This document shows, piece after piece, positions 32,810 to 41,440 of a stretch of DNA of 64,000 nt. The translations under genes and the position numbers were made by a program. The notes beneath the pieces are model-generated. The model saw only the letters and a program-made list of their open reading frames with translations, was not told where the DNA came from and made no database searches. The number at the start of each line of letters is the position of its first letter. Position 1 is the stretch's first letter. Origin of the DNA: Agromyces sp. Soil535 (GTDB taxonomy: Bacteria; Actinomycetota; Actinomycetes; Actinomycetales; Microbacteriaceae); the NCBI RefSeq assembly GCF_001428255.1, contig NZ_LMRW01000029.1:63186-127185 (forward strand), written 5' to 3'.

Positions 32810-33313
32810 TCAGCGGACCAGGCGCACCTCGTGGATCTCCTCGCCGAGGAACGGCTGCACCTGCTCGGCGCCGTCCGCGGTGAAGCCGTTGCGCTCGTAG
32901 AAGCGATGCGCGCGGGGGTTGTCGGAGGCGACCCAGAGATACACGGGGTCGCTGCCGACCGCGGCGTCGAAGAGCTTCTGTCCGATGCCGGTGCCGTGGT
33001 AGGCGTCGAGGAGGTAGATGAAGAAGAGCTCGCGTTCGCGCGGCGGATTCTCGTCGCGCGCGGGCCCCGACCCGACGAAGCCGACGATCTCGCCGTCGAC
33101 GAGGGCCGCGAACTGGTTGTACTCCTCGCCGCGGGCGGCCATGTGGGTCCAGAGCTCCGCCATGCGACGCGGGGAGAGGTGCTCGAATGCGGCTGCGCTG
33201 ATCAAGTGGTCGTACGTCTCGTGCCAGCAGGTCGCGTGGACCCGGCCGAGGGCCTCGACGTCGGAATCGCGGATGGGACGGACGACGACTTCGGCAACAA
33301 CATCGGTGCTCAT
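32810..33313 (-). CDS. GNAT-family N-acetyltransferase
   Basis: A 167-aa GNAT protein. Acetyl-CoA binding motif A is FIYLLDAYHGTGIGQKLFDAA (with Y-H-G-T-G-I-G as the pyrophosphate loop, residues about 106-112), and motif B is LWVASDNPRAHRFYERNGF. The N-terminal VRPIRDSDVEALGRVHATCWHETY segment is typical of RimI/YhbS-like enzymes. Substrate unknown. ATG start at 33313; transcribed alone. Confidence 0.85.
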   Translation of the reverse strand: MSTDVVAEVVVRPIRDSDVEALGRVHATCWHETYDHLISAAAFEHLSPRRMAELWTHMAARGEEYNQFAALVDGEIVGFVGSGPARDENPPRERELFFIYLLDAYHGTGIGQKLFDAAVGSDPVYLWVASDNPRAHRFYERNGFTADGAEQVQPFLGEEIHEVRLVR

Positions 33314-33499
33314 GTTCCGAGGCTAAGCCAGCGCGCGCGCGACACGAAATCGAGCGCCGGGCGATCCTTCCCGCTCGGCGCGAGCGCCTGCAAGGGCCCA
33401 GTGATGCCGAACCGGCCGGACTCGGCCCATCATGGCAGCGCCGGGGAGCGCACGACACGTGCCCGCGGGAACGCGTCGGTCGACGAGGGTGCGCGTACG

Positions 33500-33537
33500 C
33501 GAACGGCCCCGATGAGCGAGCTCATCGGGGCCGTTCG
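33500..33537 (-). terminator. Perfect 17-bp hairpin after the DEAD-box helicase gene
   Basis: CGAACGGCCCCGATGAG (33500-33516) pairs with 33521-33537 around a CGAG loop. It lies 10 nt beyond the helicase stop (33547). No T tract, but the stem is very stable. The remainder of 33314-33546 shows no gene. Confidence 0.7.
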
Positions 33538-33546
33538 ACGCGGGGG

Positions 33547-35106
33547 TCAGCCCTGCGCGCGACGGTTCGTGCGGGTGCTCCGCGACGGCGACACGAGGCT
33601 GCCGACGCGGAGCGGCTGCTTCGCGGTCGAGCGAGCGGATGCCCCGCGCTGCGCGCCCGAGGTCTGCGCGCCGCGGCTGTGGCCCGCGCCGTGCTTCGGG
33701 GCGTGCGCCTTCGCCTCGGCCGGACGGCCGGAGCGGTCGCGGCGAGGCGTCGCGGGGGCGACATCCGACTGGCCGCGGCCGCGACTGCGACCCTGGCCCT
33801 GACGTGCCTCGCCGCCGAGGCCGGCACCGGCCTGCTGGCCATCGCGCGCGGCGCGCTTGCGCTGGGCGTTCGCGCCCTGCGACCGTCCACCGCCGCCCTG
33901 CTGCTGCTCGCGCGGCACGGGCTTGACGTACGGCGCGACGTCGCCGACGAGCGTCGTCACCGACGGCGACGCCGCGGTCACGCGCTCGGGCGTCACGGTG
34001 ATGGCGGCCTTCCGGAGGAGCGTCTTCAGGTCCTGCTTCTGCGCGGGCAGGCACACGGTGACTACGTCGCCCTCGCTGCCGGCGCGGGCGGTGCGGCCCG
34101 AGCGGTGCAGGTACGCCTTGTGCTCCGTGGGCGGGTCGACGTGGATCACGAGCTCGACGTCGTCGACGTGCACGCCGCGCGCCGCGACATCCGTGGCCAC
34201 CAGCACCTTGACCGAGCCGTCGCCGAAGGCGGCGAGGTTGCGGTCGCGCTGCGGCTGCGACAGGTTGCCGTGCAGGTCGACCGAGGGGATGCCCTGCTCG
34301 GTGAGCTTCTTCGCGAGCTTCTTCGCGTGGTGCTTGGTGCGCATGAACAGGATTCGGCGGCCCGTGCCCGACGCGAGGGTCTTCACGAGCTCGTTCTTGG
34401 CGTCGACGTCGTCGACCTCGAACACGTGGTGGGTCATCGCGGCGACGTGCGAGGTGGCCTCGTCGACCGAGTGCAGCACCTCGTTCTGCAGGAAGCGGTT
34501 GACGAGCTTGTCCACGCCGTTGTCGAGCGTCGCCGAGAACAGCAGGCGCTGGCCGCCCTGGGGCGTCTTGGCCATGATGCGGGTGACGACGGGGAGGAAT
34601 CCGAGGTCGGCCATATGGTCGGCCTCGTCGAGCACCGTGATCTCGACGGCGTCGAGGGTCACGTGGCCCTGCTGCATGAGGTCCTCGAGGCGACCGGGGC
34701 AGGCGACGACGATGTCGACGCCGGCGCGCAGCGCGTCGACCTGGCGCTTCTGGCTGATGCCGCCGAAGATCGTGGTGGTCTTCATGCCGTAGGCGGCGGC
34801 GAGCGGTGCGAGCACCGCGTCGATCTGCGTGGCGAGCTCGCGGGTGGGCGCGAGCACGAGGCCGAGCGGGCGGCCGGGGCGGCGCTTCCCACCGGCAAGC
34901 GCGCCGCCGAGGCGGGCGGCCATGGGGATGGAGAAGGCGAGGGTCTTGCCCGAGCCGGTCTTGCCGCGGCCGAGCACGTCGCGCCCGGCGAGCGTGTCGG
35001 GCAGGGTGTCGACCTGGATCGGGAACGGGGAGGTCTTGCCGTCGGCGGCGAGAGCCGCGACGAGCGGAGCGGGCACGCCGAGCGTGCTGAAGGTGGTGTC
35101 GGTCAC
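33547..35106 (-). CDS. DEAD-box RNA helicase (RhlE-like)
   Basis: A 519-aa helicase. Q motif PFPIQ (residues 27-31), Walker A GKTGSGKT (48-55), PTREL (87-91), GGISQKRQ, ACPGRLEDLM, DEAD (160-163) and SAT (191-193) are followed by the second RecA domain (DLHGNLSQPQRDRNLAAF, ATDVAARGVHVDDVELVIHVDPP, HRSGRTARAG). From about residue 400 the tail is Arg/Gln/Gly-rich and basic, suited to RNA binding. GTG 35106 follows AAAGGCACCA. The 274-nt upstream leader has no gene and could hold a cold-shock-type 5' UTR, though no known motif was identified. Confidence 0.92.
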   Translation of the reverse strand: MTDTTFSTLGVPAPLVAALAADGKTSPFPIQVDTLPDTLAGRDVLGRGKTGSGKTLAFSIPMAARLGGALAGGKRRPGRPLGLVLAPTRELATQIDAVLAPLAAAYGMKTTTIFGGISQKRQVDALRAGVDIVVACPGRLEDLMQQGHVTLDAVEITVLDEADHMADLGFLPVVTRIMAKTPQGGQRLLFSATLDNGVDKLVNRFLQNEVLHSVDEATSHVAAMTHHVFEVDDVDAKNELVKTLASGTGRRILFMRTKHHAKKLAKKLTEQGIPSVDLHGNLSQPQRDRNLAAFGDGSVKVLVATDVAARGVHVDDVELVIHVDPPTEHKAYLHRSGRTARAGSEGDVVTVCLPAQKQDLKTLLRKAAITVTPERVTAASPSVTTLVGDVAPYVKPVPREQQQGGGGRSQGANAQRKRAARDGQQAGAGLGGEARQGQGRSRGRGQSDVAPATPRRDRSGRPAEAKAHAPKHGAGHSRGAQTSGAQRGASARSTAKQPLRVGSLVSPSRSTRTNRRAQG

Positions 35107-35344
35107 TGGTGCCTTTCAGGCAGGGAACCATCGCTGGTCGAGACGACGCGCTGCGGCGATCTCGGGACCCGGCGGTGGGAATGGGCGAAGGCGCCGGTCG
35201 GCGCATCCGTTCGCCGTATGAGAGTCAACGGGCCCCTGCAGCAAGCACAGTGCCCGGAAGCGTTTCTACGACGCAGGCGGGCGCGTTCGTCGCGCTCGCC
35301 ATGGGCCAGCATAGCGGATGCCGCTGCACGGTCCCTGCGTGCAG

Positions 35345-35376
35345 GGTGAGGAGGCGCGAAGCGCCGTCTCGGAACC
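35345..35376. repeat. Hairpin of the GGTCGAG...GAGACC type (degenerate copy)
   Basis: GGTGAGGAGGCGC-GAA-GCGCC-GTCTCGGAACC: a GGCGC/GCGCC stem with partly complementary flanks. It closely matches 57537-57569 after rpoC (GGTCGAGTAGGCGC-GCA-GCGCC-GTATCGAGACC). It lies in the gap between the helicase leader and the DUF1684 gene, about 5 nt beyond the stop of the latter, and may act as its terminator. Confidence 0.6.
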
Positions 35377-35380
35377 GTGC

Positions 35381-36010
35381 TCAGCGCGGCATCCGCTCGC
35401 CCACCGGGATCTCCTCCCGCAGCGTGTCGCCCGGCTGCGCGAGCGGGCACGACCACGACGGGTCGTAGGCGCACGACGGGTTGTAGGCGAAGTTGAAGTC
35501 GATCACGAGGCTGTCGCCGTCGGCGCCCGGCCCGAGGTCGGCGCCCTTCACGGTGTCGATGAGATAGCGCCCGCCGCCGTACGTGCCGCCGGGCGCGCCG
35601 GCGAGGCCGTCCTTCACGGGCACGAACAGGCCGCCGCCGTACCCGGTGAGGCGCCACACGTCGAGCGTGCCGAGGTACGGGACGCGCACCGTGCCCACGA
35701 GGGAGAACGGGATGGGGCCGTCCGTGGCGCTGTCGATCGTGATGCGCACGGGTTCCTCGGTTCGGCGCACCTCGAGCTCGAACCGCCAATCGGGGTCGTA
35801 GCGCGGAACCCTGAGGCCCGTGAACCTCGCCCGGTCGTCGGGCAGGAGCGGGGACTGCGGATGCCCCGCGAAGAGCTCGTCGCGTCCCGACTTCCAGAGC
35901 TCGTGGCCCGCCGCGGGGTCGTGGATGCACAGTTGCCGCACGCCCGCGTAGAGCCCGAACACGCGGCGGCGCCAGTCCGCGAGCTGGAGGGCGCCGATGG
36001 AGTCGCTCAT
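35381..36010 (-). CDS. DUF1684 family protein
   Basis: A 209-aa protein. DUF1684 marks: LADWRRRVFGLYAGVR, HELWKSGRDELFAGHPQSPL (residues about 37-55), and the C-terminal DFNFAYNPSCAYDPSWSCPLAQPGDTL, with DFN-AYNPSCAY the strongest match. Function is unknown. The ATG at 36010 overlaps the stop of the SRPBCC-like gene (ATGA), so the pair is co-translated. A hairpin follows its stop. Confidence 0.85.
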   Translation of the reverse strand: MSDSIGALQLADWRRRVFGLYAGVRQLCIHDPAAGHELWKSGRDELFAGHPQSPLLPDDRARFTGLRVPRYDPDWRFELEVRRTEEPVRITIDSATDGPIPFSLVGTVRVPYLGTLDVWRLTGYGGGLFVPVKDGLAGAPGGTYGGGRYLIDTVKGADLGPGADGDSLVIDFNFAYNPSCAYDPSWSCPLAQPGDTLREEIPVGERMPR

Positions 36011-36549
36011 ACGGGCACCCCCGCGGCGTGGCCTGCTGCGTGTGCGGAGGCCGCGGCATCCGCGGTCCCGGGCGGGTCGTACGACCAGCCGGGGGCCAGG
36101 CGCCGGAGCCGCATGCCCCGCCACTGCCAGAACGCCCACGTCGGATACCACGCGACGAGGTCGACGGCGCCCGCACGGGCGAGCAGCTGGTCGCGGTAGA
36201 GCGTGCGGCCGTCCGGCAGCTCCGAGATCGCCATGCGGTGGTCCCACCGCTCGAACACGGCGAGCGGGCCGGTGAGCGCGCCGCCGCCGTCGCGCAGCAT
36301 CCGCACGCCCGTCGGCAGGCCGCCGGGGTAGCTCACGTCGACGAGCTCGTCGCCCGCCGGGAAGCGGCGGAACGCGAGGGCGCGCACGCGGTGCTGCCCC
36401 TCCGGCCACGTCGTAGGCAGGCCGCCGTCTTCGAGGGAGGAGAAGTCAAGCCACGGGGCGACCACCTCGCGCAGCACCGCCGGGCTCCGGAGCGCGCGCC
36501 ACGCGGCATCCGGCGTGCAATCGAGCGTGAGTTTCAGCAGGACCCGCAT
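36007..36549 (-). CDS. SRPBCC-fold protein, unknown function
   Basis: A 180-aa protein starting at ATG 36549. MRVLLKLTLDCTPDAAWRALRSPAVLREVVAPWLDF is the usual first strand and helix of START/SRPBCC ligand-binding proteins (split: LKLTLDCTPDAAWRAL, VLREVVAPWLDF). FERWDHRMAISELPDGRTLYRDQL and WYPTWAFWQWRGMRL follow; the Trp-rich segment and alanine-rich tail are notable. It precedes the DUF1684 gene in a two-gene operon. A lipid or hydrophobic ligand is likely, but unknown. Confidence 0.7.
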   Translation of the reverse strand: MRVLLKLTLDCTPDAAWRALRSPAVLREVVAPWLDFSSLEDGGLPTTWPEGQHRVRALAFRRFPAGDELVDVSYPGGLPTGVRMLRDGGGALTGPLAVFERWDHRMAISELPDGRTLYRDQLLARAGAVDLVAWYPTWAFWQWRGMRLRRLAPGWSYDPPGTADAAASAHAAGHAAGVPV

Positions 36550-36688
36550 GAGCCGAGAGTAGGACGCGTGGCAGCGACTGCCAAGGACCTCCGGTGGATT
36601 CATGGCGCCCGTGCGGCGTCGCCGAGCCTCGCGGGGATGGACCCGAATGCCCAGCCGCAACGCACCGGCACGTCCTAGACTCCGGCAC

Positions 36689-37954
36689 ATGGCCGACGGA
36701 TTCTGGTGGTTGCCCTCCCTCGTCGTCTTCGGCGCCACGGCCATGGCGGTCGTCGTCGGCGTCGTCGGGTTCCGCCGCGTCGGGGTGCGACGGGAGCGCG
36801 CCGCGCTCGACGAGGGCCGTGCGCTCGAGGTGCGCGCCAAGGGCCTGATCGTGCAGGCCGACACCGCCGTGCGCGAGGCGGATCGCGAGGTCGCGTTCGC
36901 CGAGGCGCAGTTCGGTGCCGTGGTCGCACGCGACGTGCGCGACGCGCTCGAGACGGCGCGGGCGCGGCTTCGCGAGGCGTTCCTGCTGCAGCAGCGGCTC
37001 GACGACGCCGAGCACCATACGGCGGCCGAACGCCGCAGTTGGAGCGCGCGCATCGTCGATCTCTGCGAGTCGGCGCTCCGGGCGATCGGCGAGGCGGAGG
37101 CTGCGCTCACCGCACGTCGGCGGGTCGAACGCGACGCGAGCGAGGGTGTTCCCGCGCTCCGCGAGGATGCGGCTCGGCTCGCACGTCGTCGGGATGCCGC
37201 CGCCGCGGCGCTCGACCGCCTCGCCACCCGCTTCTCGCCCTCGGCGCTCGGCCAGGCGCACGGGGCATCCTCGCGCCTGGACGCCGCGCTGGCCGGAGCG
37301 GCGGCGTCGCTCGATGAGGTGGAGCGACGCCTCGCCCGGTCGGAGCCCGCGGCCGAGCTGCTCGGCGACGCGGCCGACCTGTTCGGGAGGGCGTCGCGCG
37401 ACCTCGCCCAGGTGGAGGGAGCCGAGCTGGAGCTGGCCGCCGCGCAGGCCGGTGCCGCCGAGGCGGCCGCCGCGCTCGACGGCGAGCTCGTGGCTGCCCG
37501 GCAGGAACGCGACAGGCAGGAGGACGCGGCGGCGCAGGCGGCCCTGGGTGCTGCGATCGGCGAGGCGTCGGCGATCTTGGCGGCTCGTGCGGATGCCGCG
37601 GCCGATCCGTTCGCCGACCGGGACCGGCTGCGCGCGGCACGCGATCGGCTGGAGGTGGCCCGCGCCACCGCACGGAATGCCCAGGGGCGACTCGACGGCG
37701 CGCGCGGCGCGCTCGGCGGGGCGATCGCGATCGCGGAGAGCCAGGCACGCGTCGCCCGCGCCGCGATCGAACGGGGTGGCGCCCGCATCGGCGCCGACGC
37801 GCGCACACGACTCGCCGAGGCCGAACGGCAGCTCGTGATCGCCCGCCAGGAGCCCGACCCCGTGGCCGCGCTCGACGCCGCCCGCCGGGCCGCGTCCCGG
37901 GCCAGCGACGCCGAGGCGCTCGCCTCCTTCGACACGATGGGCGGCGGCAGGTAG
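36689..37954 (+). CDS. Membrane-anchored coiled-coil protein, unknown function
   Basis: A 421-aa protein with one N-terminal helix (residues about 5-26, FWWLPSLVVFGATAMAVVVGVVGF, given in parts) and then about 380 residues of Ala/Arg/Glu/Leu-rich heptads (READREVAFAEAQFGAVVARD, RDLAQVEGAELELAAAQAGAA), predicting a long cytoplasmic coiled coil. This resembles the coiled-coil half of actinobacterial TPM-domain membrane proteins, but no TPM domain is present. ATG at 36689 has a weak SD. Divergent from the SRPBCC gene. Confidence 0.7.
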   Translation: MADGFWWLPSLVVFGATAMAVVVGVVGFRRVGVRRERAALDEGRALEVRAKGLIVQADTAVREADREVAFAEAQFGAVVARDVRDALETARARLREAFLLQQRLDDAEHHTAAERRSWSARIVDLCESALRAIGEAEAALTARRRVERDASEGVPALREDAARLARRRDAAAAALDRLATRFSPSALGQAHGASSRLDAALAGAAASLDEVERRLARSEPAAELLGDAADLFGRASRDLAQVEGAELELAAAQAGAAEAAAALDGELVAARQERDRQEDAAAQAALGAAIGEASAILAARADAAADPFADRDRLRAARDRLEVARATARNAQGRLDGARGALGGAIAIAESQARVARAAIERGGARIGADARTRLAEAERQLVIARQEPDPVAALDAARRAASRASDAEALASFDTMGGGR

Positions 37955-38017
37955 CGGATCCGCACCTGCCGCACCACCGGGCCGCGGGCGCGCCCGGCTG
38001 CGGGCCACACGGCCGAA

Positions 38018-38090
38018 TGCAGGAACTTCCGCGCGACACGCGTCTCCCACACGGGTGGTGTGAGCGGCGTGTTGGGCGGAAGTTCCTGCA
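38018..38090. repeat. 73-bp near-perfect palindrome
   Basis: The outer arms 38018-38032 and 38076-38090 (TGCAGGAACTTCCGC and its complement) are perfect over 15 bp. The symmetry continues inward around position 54 of the hundred (ACACGC/GCGTGT, CTC/GAG, CAC/GTG) to a 3-nt centre, giving 28 Watson-Crick pairs plus one wobble among 35. It is in the 201-nt gap between the coiled-coil and ComB-like genes, both on the plus strand. No T tract follows. It looks like a repetitive extragenic palindrome more than a standard terminator. Confidence 0.75.
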
Positions 38091-38155
38091 GACGCCGCCG
38101 AGGGGCCGCAGGGATTCGACCTTTGCGGGCTCGGGCGGCGGGTTAGCCTGTCGCG

Positions 38156-38719
38156 GTGAGCGATTCGAGCACGCCGTTCGGCCAGGCGAAGTACCAGGTC
38201 CGACTCGACTGGGGCGCCGAGGGTGCCGAGCGCATCCTGCCGAGAGCGCACGTCGTCGTGATCGTCGACGTGCTGCCGTCGCCAGACGGCGAGGCGATCG
38301 CCACGACGCTCGCCGCCCGCGACCTCGTCGTGCTGGCGGCATCGCTGCGTAATCGCACCGCGGTGGCCCGGCGCGTCCGCGCTCTGCAGGAGGAGCGCGG
38401 GGAGCGGATGATGGTCGCGATCGTCGCCGCCGGCGAGGACACCGGCGGCGGGCTCCGCTTCGCTATCGAGGACCAGCTCGGCGCGGGCGCCGTCGTCGAC
38501 GCGCTCATCGCACTCGGGATCGACCACACGTCGCCCGAGGCCGCCGTCGCGTGCGCGGCGTTCGAGGGCCTCCGGCACGCCGCCACCCACCTGATCGGCG
38601 CATCGGGAAGCGCGGTCGAACTCGTCGGAGCGGGCCGACGCCCCGAGGTGCGGTCCGCGACCGGGGTCGACGCCTCCGAGGAGGTGCCCGAGTTCCGCGA
38701 CGGCATGTTCCGGGTCTAA
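38156..38719 (+). CDS. ComB-like 2-phosphosulfolactate phosphatase family protein
   Basis: A 187-aa protein from GTG 38156. Conserved ComB features include the N-terminal YQVRLDWGAEGAERI (QVxxxWGxxGA), VVVIVDVLPS (the D-V-L acid motif), AASLRNRTAVARRV, and VAIVAAGE with LRFAIEDQLGAGAVVDAL (the E-D-x-x-x-A motif). Archaeal ComB makes sulfolactate in coenzyme M synthesis; in actinobacteria the role is unknown. It is shorter than typical members (about 240 aa). Confidence 0.8.
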   Translation: MSDSSTPFGQAKYQVRLDWGAEGAERILPRAHVVVIVDVLPSPDGEAIATTLAARDLVVLAASLRNRTAVARRVRALQEERGERMMVAIVAAGEDTGGGLRFAIEDQLGAGAVVDALIALGIDHTSPEAAVACAAFEGLRHAATHLIGASGSAVELVGAGRRPEVRSATGVDASEEVPEFRDGMFRV

Positions 38720-38766
38720 CGCCCGGGCTGGCCGGGGCCGTCCGATCGCGATGACCGCTGCCGGGC

Positions 38767-39387
38767 TCAGGCCACGGCCTGCCCGGCCCTGCGGGCCCGG
38801 TGCGCACGCACCTTCGCCCTGTTGCCGCAGCGCTGCATCGAGCACCACCGGCGGGTCGCCGCCCGCGACGTGTCGAGGTAGACCATGGTGCAGTCGCCGC
38901 CGTTGCACTCCCGGATCCGCTCGGCGTTGGCGGGGTCGAATAGGTCGACCGTGTCGCGGGCGATGGTGGACAGCGCCTGGCCGACGGTCTGCACCGAACG
39001 GCCTGCCTGGCGGGAGCCCCCTGCGAGTGCCGGCGGGATGTCGGGCGTCGCAGCGTAGAGGTTCACGAGGTCGATGTCGGCCGAACGCGCGGGCTCGCCG
39101 TGGGCGGCGGACTGCGCCATCCGCCCGATTGCGCCGCGCAACGAGGTCGCGTCGAAGAGGTCGCGCGAGCGGGCGGCGCCGACGGCCACCGGAAAGCGTT
39201 CGCGAAGCCACGCGGTGAGGTCGTCGGGCGCGTGCAGGCGCTCCGACGCAGCGCCGTCGCCGATGCCGCCGAGCGCGCCGGTGTATGCGAAGTCGAGGGC
39301 GAACGAGCCCGAGTCGAACCACCAGCGCGTGCCCTCCACCGAGGTGAACCACTGCCCGACGGGGATGGACACGGTGGATACGGGCAT
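38767..39387 (-). CDS. CGNR zinc finger protein (ABATE-type regulator)
   Basis: A 206-aa protein with an N-terminal stress-response domain (residues 1-120, including LDFAYTGALG and LTAWLRERF) and a C-terminal CGNR zinc finger with C161, C166, C182, C187: CNGGDCTMVYLD then WCSMQRCGNRAK. CGNR proteins are predicted transcription factors. ATG at 39387 on its own transcript. Target genes are unknown. Confidence 0.88.
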   Translation of the reverse strand: MPVSTVSIPVGQWFTSVEGTRWWFDSGSFALDFAYTGALGGIGDGAASERLHAPDDLTAWLRERFPVAVGAARSRDLFDATSLRGAIGRMAQSAAHGEPARSADIDLVNLYAATPDIPPALAGGSRQAGRSVQTVGQALSTIARDTVDLFDPANAERIRECNGGDCTMVYLDTSRAATRRWCSMQRCGNRAKVRAHRARRAGQAVA

Positions 39388-39484
39388 GCAACCATCCTAG
39401 CTGGTTACGGATGCCGCATCCGCACGCCTGGGCAGCGCATGCGCGGGCGGGCATGCGTTCCGGCCGCCCGGCCGAGGCGGCGCT

Positions 39485-39982
39485 TCAGCCGGCGGCCGCG
39501 CTCGCGGCCCGCCGCCGCACCACCGGCGTGATCTCGCGATGACGCCAGACGATGAGGTTCGCCCGGTCGAATCCACGACGGCACAGGCCGCAGCTCAGGG
39601 GGCGCTGGGGTTCACGGTAGCGGAAATGCTCGTGGCCCGCGGGACACCGGCCCACCCACGGCGCGAGCTCGTGCGCGACGTCGCCGTCGTGGGTGCGGCG
39701 ACCGACGTAGCCGAGGTCCATTGCGATGGTCGCCCACTTCGGTCCGTGCCCGGCTCGCGGCCCCGCCATGGCATGCGCGACCTCGTGCAGCAGGATCTGG
39801 TGGATCTCGTCGTCGTCGTACCGGACGGCGAGGTACCGCGACACCGAGATGTGCTTCGCGGTGTAGTTGCAGAGACCGGCGCGCTTCTTCGCGTTGTCGA
39901 AGCCGAAGCTCCACACTCGCGGATCGAGGTGCAGCACGATGAGCGCCTCGGCCCACCGTCGCACGCGCTCGAGATCCGCCAT
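39485..39982 (-). CDS. SprT-like zinc metalloprotein
   Basis: A 165-aa SprT-like protein: metallopeptidase motif H66-E67-VA-H70 (LLHEVAHAM), a following GHGPKW with a third His ligand, and a C-terminal zinc-ribbon-like part (RCPAGHEHFRYRE, LSCGLCRRGF). N-terminal NAKKRAGLCNY and ISVSRYLAVRYDDDEI match SprT-like domains. Eukaryotic SPRTN degrades DNA-protein crosslinks; bacterial substrates are not known. ATG start at 39982. Confidence 0.85.
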   Translation of the reverse strand: MADLERVRRWAEALIVLHLDPRVWSFGFDNAKKRAGLCNYTAKHISVSRYLAVRYDDDEIHQILLHEVAHAMAGPRAGHGPKWATIAMDLGYVGRRTHDGDVAHELAPWVGRCPAGHEHFRYREPQRPLSCGLCRRGFDRANLIVWRHREITPVVRRRAASAAAG

Positions 39983-40029
39983 GGGATGAGGATAGACCCG
40001 GCTGTGGGCCCGCGGGCGGAGGCGGTGAC

Positions 40030-40051
40030 CCCCGAACGGGGAGCGTTTTTT
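40030..40051 (+). terminator. Orphan plus-strand terminator-like hairpin with T6
   Basis: CCCC-GAAC-GGGG (40030-40041) is followed after 4 nt by TTTTTT (40046-40051), a rarity in this GC-rich DNA. Flanking genes are both on the minus strand, so no obvious transcript ends here. Confidence 0.4.
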
Positions 40052-40097
40052 CGCGGTCCCGATCCGCAGTGCGACGCGCCGGTCGCGGCGGTGATCG

Positions 40098-41393
40098 CTA
40101 GGTCGGCGCGAGCCGCACGCGGAACAGCTTGTCGTCGCCGGGGGAGGGCACGCCGCGCCCGTCGGTGTTGTTGCCGATGAACCAGAGCTCGCCGTCGGGG
40201 CCCGCCGTGACGTCGCGCAGGCGCCCGAGCTCCCCGACGAACCACGGCGTCGACGAGAGGGCGGCCCCCGAGGTGGCCGGGGCGATCGACCACAGCCGCT
40301 CGCCGCGCAGCGCCGCGAGGAACAGCGTGTCGCCCACGATCGCGAGCCCGCTCGGGCTGGCCTCGGCCGTCGACCACTGCATCACCGGGTCGACGAACCG
40401 CGGGTCGCCGGCCTGGCCCTCCACGAGCGGCCAGCCGTAGTTCGCGCCCGGGGTGATCCGGTTCAGCTCGTCCCAGGTGTTCTGGCCGAACTCGGCCGCC
40501 CACATCTCGCCCGCGGCATCCCAGGCCAGGCCCTGCGAGTTGCGGTGGCCGAACGACCACGTGTAGTTGCCGAACGGATTGCCGGGAGCGGGTCGGCCGG
40601 TTGGCGTCATCCGCAGGATCTTGCCCGAGAGCGAGTTCGGGTCCTGTGCGGCGGCGCTGTTGCCTGCGTCGCCCGCGGTCGCGTAGAGGAAGCCGTCCGG
40701 CCCGAACGCGATCCTGCCTCCGTTGTGGTTGCCGGCCTTCGGGATGCCCGTGAGGACGTCTTCGGGGGCGCCGAGGCCGAGCGAGCCGGGCGCGCCGGTG
40801 AGCGGCATCCGCACGATGCGATTGTCGGATGCCGCGGTGAAGTACGTGTACACGTATGCGGGTCGCTCGCCGTTGCCGAGGAGGAAGGCGAGCCCGAGCA
40901 GGCCGCCCTCGCCGCCCGGCACGACGCCGGGCACGGTCGCGGCGACCCGGAGCGAGCCGTCGCCCAAGACCTCGACGACGTTCGCAGTGTCGCGCTCGCT
41001 CACGAGCACGCCTCCGGAGGGCAGCCGCAGGATGGACCACGGCGCCTGCAGGCCCTGGGCCACGACCTCCACGCCGCCCGACGGCTGCAGCACCGGCGGC
41101 GGACCCGTGTGCGTCGGCGTCGCCGGCGGCATCGACGGGGTCGGCGTGCCGGGGGGCGTCGACGGCAGGGTGCTGCGCTCGGGCGCGGGCGCGAGGCATC
41201 CGGCGAGGGCGAGGCAGAGCGCGGCGGCGGTCGTGACCATTGCGGCGCGGACGGCGGCGCGTGTGGCCGTGTGCGTGCGCGGGTGGTCGTGCGTGCGCGG
41301 GTGGTCGTGCGTGCGCGGGTGGTCGTGCGTACGCAGGCGACCCGGTTCGCGCGGCCGGCCGGCCTCGCGCTCGGTGCATGCCGCGTTCCGCAT
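40098..41393 (-). CDS. PQQ-dependent sugar dehydrogenase-like lipoprotein
   Basis: A 431-aa beta-propeller protein of the glucose/sorbosone dehydrogenase family (GSDH). Conserved segments: LQAPWSILRLPSGGVLVSER, GEGGLLGLAF, NHNGGRIAFGPDGFLYATAGD, LSGKILRMTPTG, SFGHRNSQGLAWD and EFGQNTWDELNRI. A lipobox LALAGC (C66) is preceded by 50 unusual residues with three copies of THDHPR. The ATG at 41393 has GGGGAGGTCGG upstream, supporting this long start; the signal peptide then begins unusually far in. Followed by a Pro/Thr-rich linker. Extracytoplasmic sugar oxidation is likely. Confidence 0.85.
   Translation of the reverse strand: MRNAACTEREAGRPREPGRLRTHDHPRTHDHPRTHDHPRTHTATRAAVRAAMVTTAAALCLALAGCLAPAPERSTLPSTPPGTPTPSMPPATPTHTGPPPVLQPSGGVEVVAQGLQAPWSILRLPSGGVLVSERDTANVVEVLGDGSLRVAATVPGVVPGGEGGLLGLAFLLGNGERPAYVYTYFTAASDNRIVRMPLTGAPGSLGLGAPEDVLTGIPKAGNHNGGRIAFGPDGFLYATAGDAGNSAAAQDPNSLSGKILRMTPTGRPAPGNPFGNYTWSFGHRNSQGLAWDAAGEMWAAEFGQNTWDELNRITPGANYGWPLVEGQAGDPRFVDPVMQWSTAEASPSGLAIVGDTLFLAALRGERLWSIAPATSGAALSSTPWFVGELGRLRDVTAGPDGELWFIGNNTDGRGVPSPGDDKLFRVRLAPT
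41275..41328. repeat. Three 18-bp tandem repeats inside the sugar dehydrogenase gene
   Basis: GTGCGCGGGTGGTCGTGC is repeated three times without change (41275-41292, 41293-41310, 41311-41328), encoding the hexapeptide repeat THDHPR on the minus strand. In-frame copy number change would alter the N-terminal region ahead of the signal peptide. Confidence 0.85.
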
Positions 41394-41440
41394 CCGACCT
41401 CCCCGTCCCAGTGTGCGCGATGCTTCGGCAGAATGGGAGG

